A stretch of 64,000 nucleotides of DNA from Pseudomonas sp. Z8(2022) (GTDB lineage: Bacteria > Pseudomonadota > Gammaproteobacteria > Pseudomonadales > Pseudomonadaceae), in contig NZ_CP107549.1 of the NCBI RefSeq assembly GCF_025837155.1, positions 372,001 through 436,000 of the forward strand, written 5' to 3'. Position 1 is the first letter of the stretch; each line of letters opens with the position of its first letter. Below the pieces are notes generated by a model that saw only the letters and a program-made list of their open reading frames with translations, was not told where the DNA came from and searched no databases. Made by a program: the position numbers and the translations under genes. Below are positions 61,627-64,000 of the stretch, in pieces.

Positions 61627-61998
61627 ATGGCCCGTCTCTGGCTGTTGTTATCCGCTTTCGCCGGCTTTACTGGTGTGGCTCTGGGCGCTTTTGCGGCCCA
61701 TGGTCTGAAACACCGGCTGACGCCCGAACATCTGACGGTGTTCCAGACCGGCACGCACTACCAGCTGATTCACGCGCTGGCCCTGTTCGGCGTTGGCCTG
61801 CTGGCGCTGCACCTGCCCGGACGACTGGTCAACCTGGCCGGCGGGGCCTTCACCCTGGGCATTCTGCTGTTCTCCGGCAGCCTCTACCTGCTGACCCTCA
61901 GCGGCATCGGCAAGCTTGGCATCATCACACCCTTTGGCGGTGTGGCCTTCCTGATCGGCTGGCTGTGTCTGGGGCTGGCGGCCTGGAAGCTGACCTGA
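61627..61998 (+). CDS. DUF423 family membrane protein
   Basis: 123 residues with four membrane helices. The family motif GAFAAHGLKHRLTPEHL follows the first helix, and FQTGTHYQLIHALALFGVG the second; SGSLYLLTLSG and GTITPFGG-like closing segments complete the signature. Function unknown; E. coli YgdD is a relative. A GGAGG site precedes the ATG. It lies on the opposite strand from mtgA. Confidence 0.88.
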   Translation: MARLWLLLSAFAGFTGVALGAFAAHGLKHRLTPEHLTVFQTGTHYQLIHALALFGVGLLALHLPGRLVNLAGGAFTLGILLFSGSLYLLTLSGIGKLGIITPFGGVAFLIGWLCLGLAAWKLT

Positions 61999-62100
61999 CC
62001 CTGGCGTCAGATATGAGGACGAATGGCGCCTTTTAGCCTTGGTCGTGGCCAGTTAAAGGGCTAGAATGCCCGCCCTCTTCCTAGTTGTGACCGAGTCGTC

Positions 62101-62301
62101 ATGCGTATCCAGTTGAATGGTGAAGCCTTCGAACTGCCGGATAACCAGACCGTCGCCGACCTGTTGGTTCGCCTCGACCTGACCGGGCGCCGTGTGGCGG
62201 TCGAACTCAATCTGGACATCGTTCCACGCAGCCAGCACGACAGCACCCTGCTCGCCGAGGGTGATCAGGTGGAAGTGGTGCACGCCATCGGCGGCGGTTG
62301 A
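62101..62301 (+). CDS. thiS: Thiamine biosynthesis sulfur-carrier protein ThiS
   Basis: 66 residues, ending in IGGG-type Gly-Gly. It has the ubiquitin-like fold; the C-terminal carboxylate is converted to a thiocarboxylate that donates sulfur for the thiazole of thiamine. It is 18 bp from thiG and forms its operon. No thiamine-pyrophosphate riboswitch is visible in front of it. Confidence 0.93.
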   Translation: MRIQLNGEAFELPDNQTVADLLVRLDLTGRRVAVELNLDIVPRSQHDSTLLAEGDQVEVVHAIGGG

Positions 62302-62319
62302 CTTCACGAGGAGTATTCC

Positions 62320-63114
62320 ATGAGCCAAGTTCGCAGCGACAAGCCCTTCACCCTGGCTGGTCGTACGTTCCAGTCGCGTCTGCTGGTCGGTACCGGCAAG
62401 TACAAGGATATGGACGAGACCCGTGACGCCATCGCCGCTTCCGGTGCCGAGATCGTCACCGTGGCGGTGCGCCGCACCAACATCGGCCAGAACCCCGGTG
62501 AGCCGAACCTGCTCGATGTGATCAGCCCCGACAAGTACACCATCCTGCCCAATACCGCCGGTTGCTACGACGCCGTCGAGGCTGTACGTACCTGCCGCCT
62601 GGCCCGTGAGCTGCTCGACGGCCACAACCTGGTCAAGCTGGAAGTGCTGGCTGACCAGAAGACCCTGTTCCCCAACGTCATCGAAACCATCAAGGCTGCC
62701 GAAGTGCTGGTCAAGGACGGTTTCGACGTTATGGTCTACACCAGCGACGACCCCATCATTGCCCGTCAGCTGGCCGAGATCGGCTGCATCGCGGTGATGC
62801 CGCTGGCCGGCCTGATCGGTTCGGGCCTGGGTATCTGCAACCCGTACAACCTGCGCATCATCCTCGAGGAATCGAAGGTGCCGGTGCTGGTCGATGCCGG
62901 TGTAGGCACCGCTTCCGACGCCACCATCGCCATGGAACTGGGCTGCGAGGCGGTGCTGATGAACAGCGCCATCGCCGAAGCGCAGGATCCGGTGCTCATG
63001 GCTCGCGCCATGCAGCACGCCGTCGAGGCAGGACGTCTGGCCTACCTGGCCGGCCGTATGCCGAAGAAACTCTACGCCAGCGCGTCGTCGCCGCTGACTG
63101 GTCTGATCAAGTAA
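62320..63114 (+). CDS. thiG: Thiazole synthase ThiG
   Basis: 264 residues. A TIM barrel with the Schiff-base lysine in [15 protein letters not shown] (about 105), [16 protein letters not shown] and GLIGSGLG. It joins the ThiS thiocarboxylate, deoxyxylulose phosphate and dehydroglycine to form thiazole phosphate. Downstream of thiS and upstream of trmB, as is usual in Pseudomonas. Confidence 0.96.
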   Translation: MSQVRSDKPFTLAGRTFQSRLLVGTGKYKDMDETRDAIAASGAEIVTVAVRRTNIGQNPGEPNLLDVISPDKYTILPNTAGCYDAVEAVRTCRLARELLDGHNLVKLEVLADQKTLFPNVIETIKAAEVLVKDGFDVMVYTSDDPIIARQLAEIGCIAVMPLAGLIGSGLGICNPYNLRIILEESKVPVLVDAGVGTASDATIAMELGCEAVLMNSAIAEAQDPVLMARAMQHAVEAGRLAYLAGRMPKKLYASASSPLTGLIK

Positions 63115-63117
63115 ATG

Positions 63118-63157
63118 ACGATCTGCCGTGTGCCGGCCCGCCGGCACGCCAGGTCGT
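63118..63157 (+). terminator. Two-tier hairpin between thiG and trmB
   Basis: An outer pair, ACGATCTG (63118-63125) with CAGGTCGT (63150-63157), surrounds an inner perfect stem, GTGCCGG (63130-63136) with CCGGCAC (63141-63147). No U tract; possible partial terminator or processing site. Confidence 0.5.
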
Positions 63158-63180
63158 AAAGCAATCTACAAGAGCTCAGC

Positions 63181-63897
63181 ATGACCGATATCCAGCAGCC
63201 CGAACTGACCGACGATGGTCGCCAGCGCCGTACCATCAAGAGCTTCGTGATGCGCGCCGGGCGCATGACCGAAGGCCAGCAGCGTGGTCTGGACAAAGGC
63301 TGGCCGCTGTTCGGTCTCGAGCTCGAAGACGGCCTGCGCGATTTCGATCAGGTATTCGGTCGCAGTGCACCGCGCACCTTCGAGATCGGTTTCGGCATGG
63401 GCCATTCCACTCTGGAAATGGCTGCTGCCGCGCCCGAGCAGGACTTCATCGGCGTCGAGGTGCACAAGCCCGGCGTCGGCGCGCTGCTCAATGGTGCCAT
63501 GGCGCAGGACCTGAGCAACATCCGCGTGTACAGCTGCGATGCGCTGGAGGTGCTGCGCGACTGTGTCGCCGATGCCAGCCTCGACCGCGTGCTGCTGTTC
63601 TTCCCCGATCCCTGGCACAAGTCGCGTCACCACAAGCGCCGCATCGTGCAGCCGGCCTTCGCTGAGCTGGTGCGCCGCAAGCTGAAGATCGGCGGTGTGC
63701 TGCATATGGCCACCGACTGGGAAAACTACGCCGAGCACATGCTCGAGGTGATGAATGCTGCGCCGGGCTACCGCAACCTGGCGGCTGATGGCACCTATGT
63801 GCCGCGCCCCGAGGAGCGCCCGGTGACCAAGTTCGAGCGCCGCGGCGAGCGCCTCGGCCATGGTGTATGGGACCTCAAGTTTCAGCGCCAGGAGTGA
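63181..63897 (+). CDS. trmB: tRNA (guanine-46-N7) methyltransferase
   Basis: 238 residues. The SAM motif is [14 protein letters not shown], and the catalytic signature is [15 protein letters not shown]. Methylates G46 of the variable loop. It follows thiSG and a hairpin, so it may be read from the same promoter in part. Confidence 0.95.
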   Translation: MTDIQQPELTDDGRQRRTIKSFVMRAGRMTEGQQRGLDKGWPLFGLELEDGLRDFDQVFGRSAPRTFEIGFGMGHSTLEMAAAAPEQDFIGVEVHKPGVGALLNGAMAQDLSNIRVYSCDALEVLRDCVADASLDRVLLFFPDPWHKSRHHKRRIVQPAFAELVRRKLKIGGVLHMATDWENYAEHMLEVMNAAPGYRNLAADGTYVPRPEERPVTKFERRGERLGHGVWDLKFQRQE

Positions 63898-64000
63898 TGT
63901 CCGGTGATCCTTGCTCGCAGGATCGCCCAGCCTTAGAAACGACAGGATGCATGACTAGATCGGGATAACCCGGCAAAGCCAGGACGGCACCTCACCGACA
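63898..64000. other. Right edge after trmB
   Basis: A small hairpin, GATCCT (63906-63911) / AGGATC (63919-63924), is seen close after the trmB stop. The last 75 bp show no supported gene. Confidence 0.4.

Noticed and set aside
62000-62100. Thiamine-pyrophosphate riboswitch ahead of thiS
   Set aside because: No CUGAGA-type motif or matching paired elements are visible in the short leader.
63925-64000. Start of a structured RNA or gene at the right edge
   Set aside because: The remaining sequence is too short and shows no consistent frame or pairing to name.

Overview
The window is ordinary, gene-dense Pseudomonas chromosome: high GC, short intergenic gaps and Pseudomonas-type repeats. From memory of the family, the gene order follows P. 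aeruginosa PAO1 from about PA0309 to PA0382. It is not P. aeruginosa itself: a polyamine-type ABC transporter that I recall between carO and carP in PAO1 sits here after ilvD, and the autotransporter gene aaaA is absent. I see no rRNA, tRNA, CRISPR array, prophage or complete insertion sequence.

Layout. 1-3.9 kb: end of a membrane (probably chemoreceptor) gene, a thioredoxin-like protein, an alpha/beta hydrolase, a DUF2059 protein, an EF-Tu prolyl-hydroxylase-like oxygenase and a DUF523 protein. 4-7.6 kb: serA facing away from D-2-hydroxyglutarate dehydrogenase, then a FAH-family enzyme. 7.7-10.1 kb: carO between two YjiK/CarP-like beta-propeller genes. 10.1-13.3 kb: a YegP-like gene and the cadR/cadA cadmium pair. 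13.4-18.6 kb: rpiA, ilvA, a coupled DUF2269 / SDR-DoxX / DUF2269 membrane operon and a HAD phosphatase. 18.7-24.8 kb: rppH-ptsP, an NRDE protein, TauE-lgt-thyA. 24.8-30.3 kb: a GTPase/membrane pair (DUF3482/DUF2868), folA, yitT, gloA and a phosphodiesterase. 30.5-36.9 kb: ilvD and the four-gene polyamine-type ABC operon. 37-46 kb: rlmI, an HDOD protein, mutM, an acyltransferase, a Na/Pi transporter, ggt, ferredoxin and coaD. 46-51 kb: the laoABC/laoR long-chain alcohol oxidation system. 51-55.9 kb: yheT, rsmD and two M16 peptidase-family proteins. 56-60 kb: ftsY-ftsE-ftsX-rpoH. 60-64 kb: a hypothetical gene, mtgA, a DUF423 gene, thiS-thiG and trmB.

The most informative part is non-coding. I read: four TTMAG pentamers at an exact 11-bp period in front of carO; a -35/-10 promoter for laoC whose spacer is filled by a near-perfect 16-bp palindrome, followed by a 140-bp MITE-like element in the leader; a -24/-12 (sigma-54) element in front of the polyamine transporter; an AlgU/sigma-E-type promoter overlapping a perfect DnaA box in front of rpoH; and a 19-bp-spacer MerR-type promoter for cadA. 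Two MITE-like elements and two REP families occupy the other gaps. These sites are read by eye and need experimental or comparative support.
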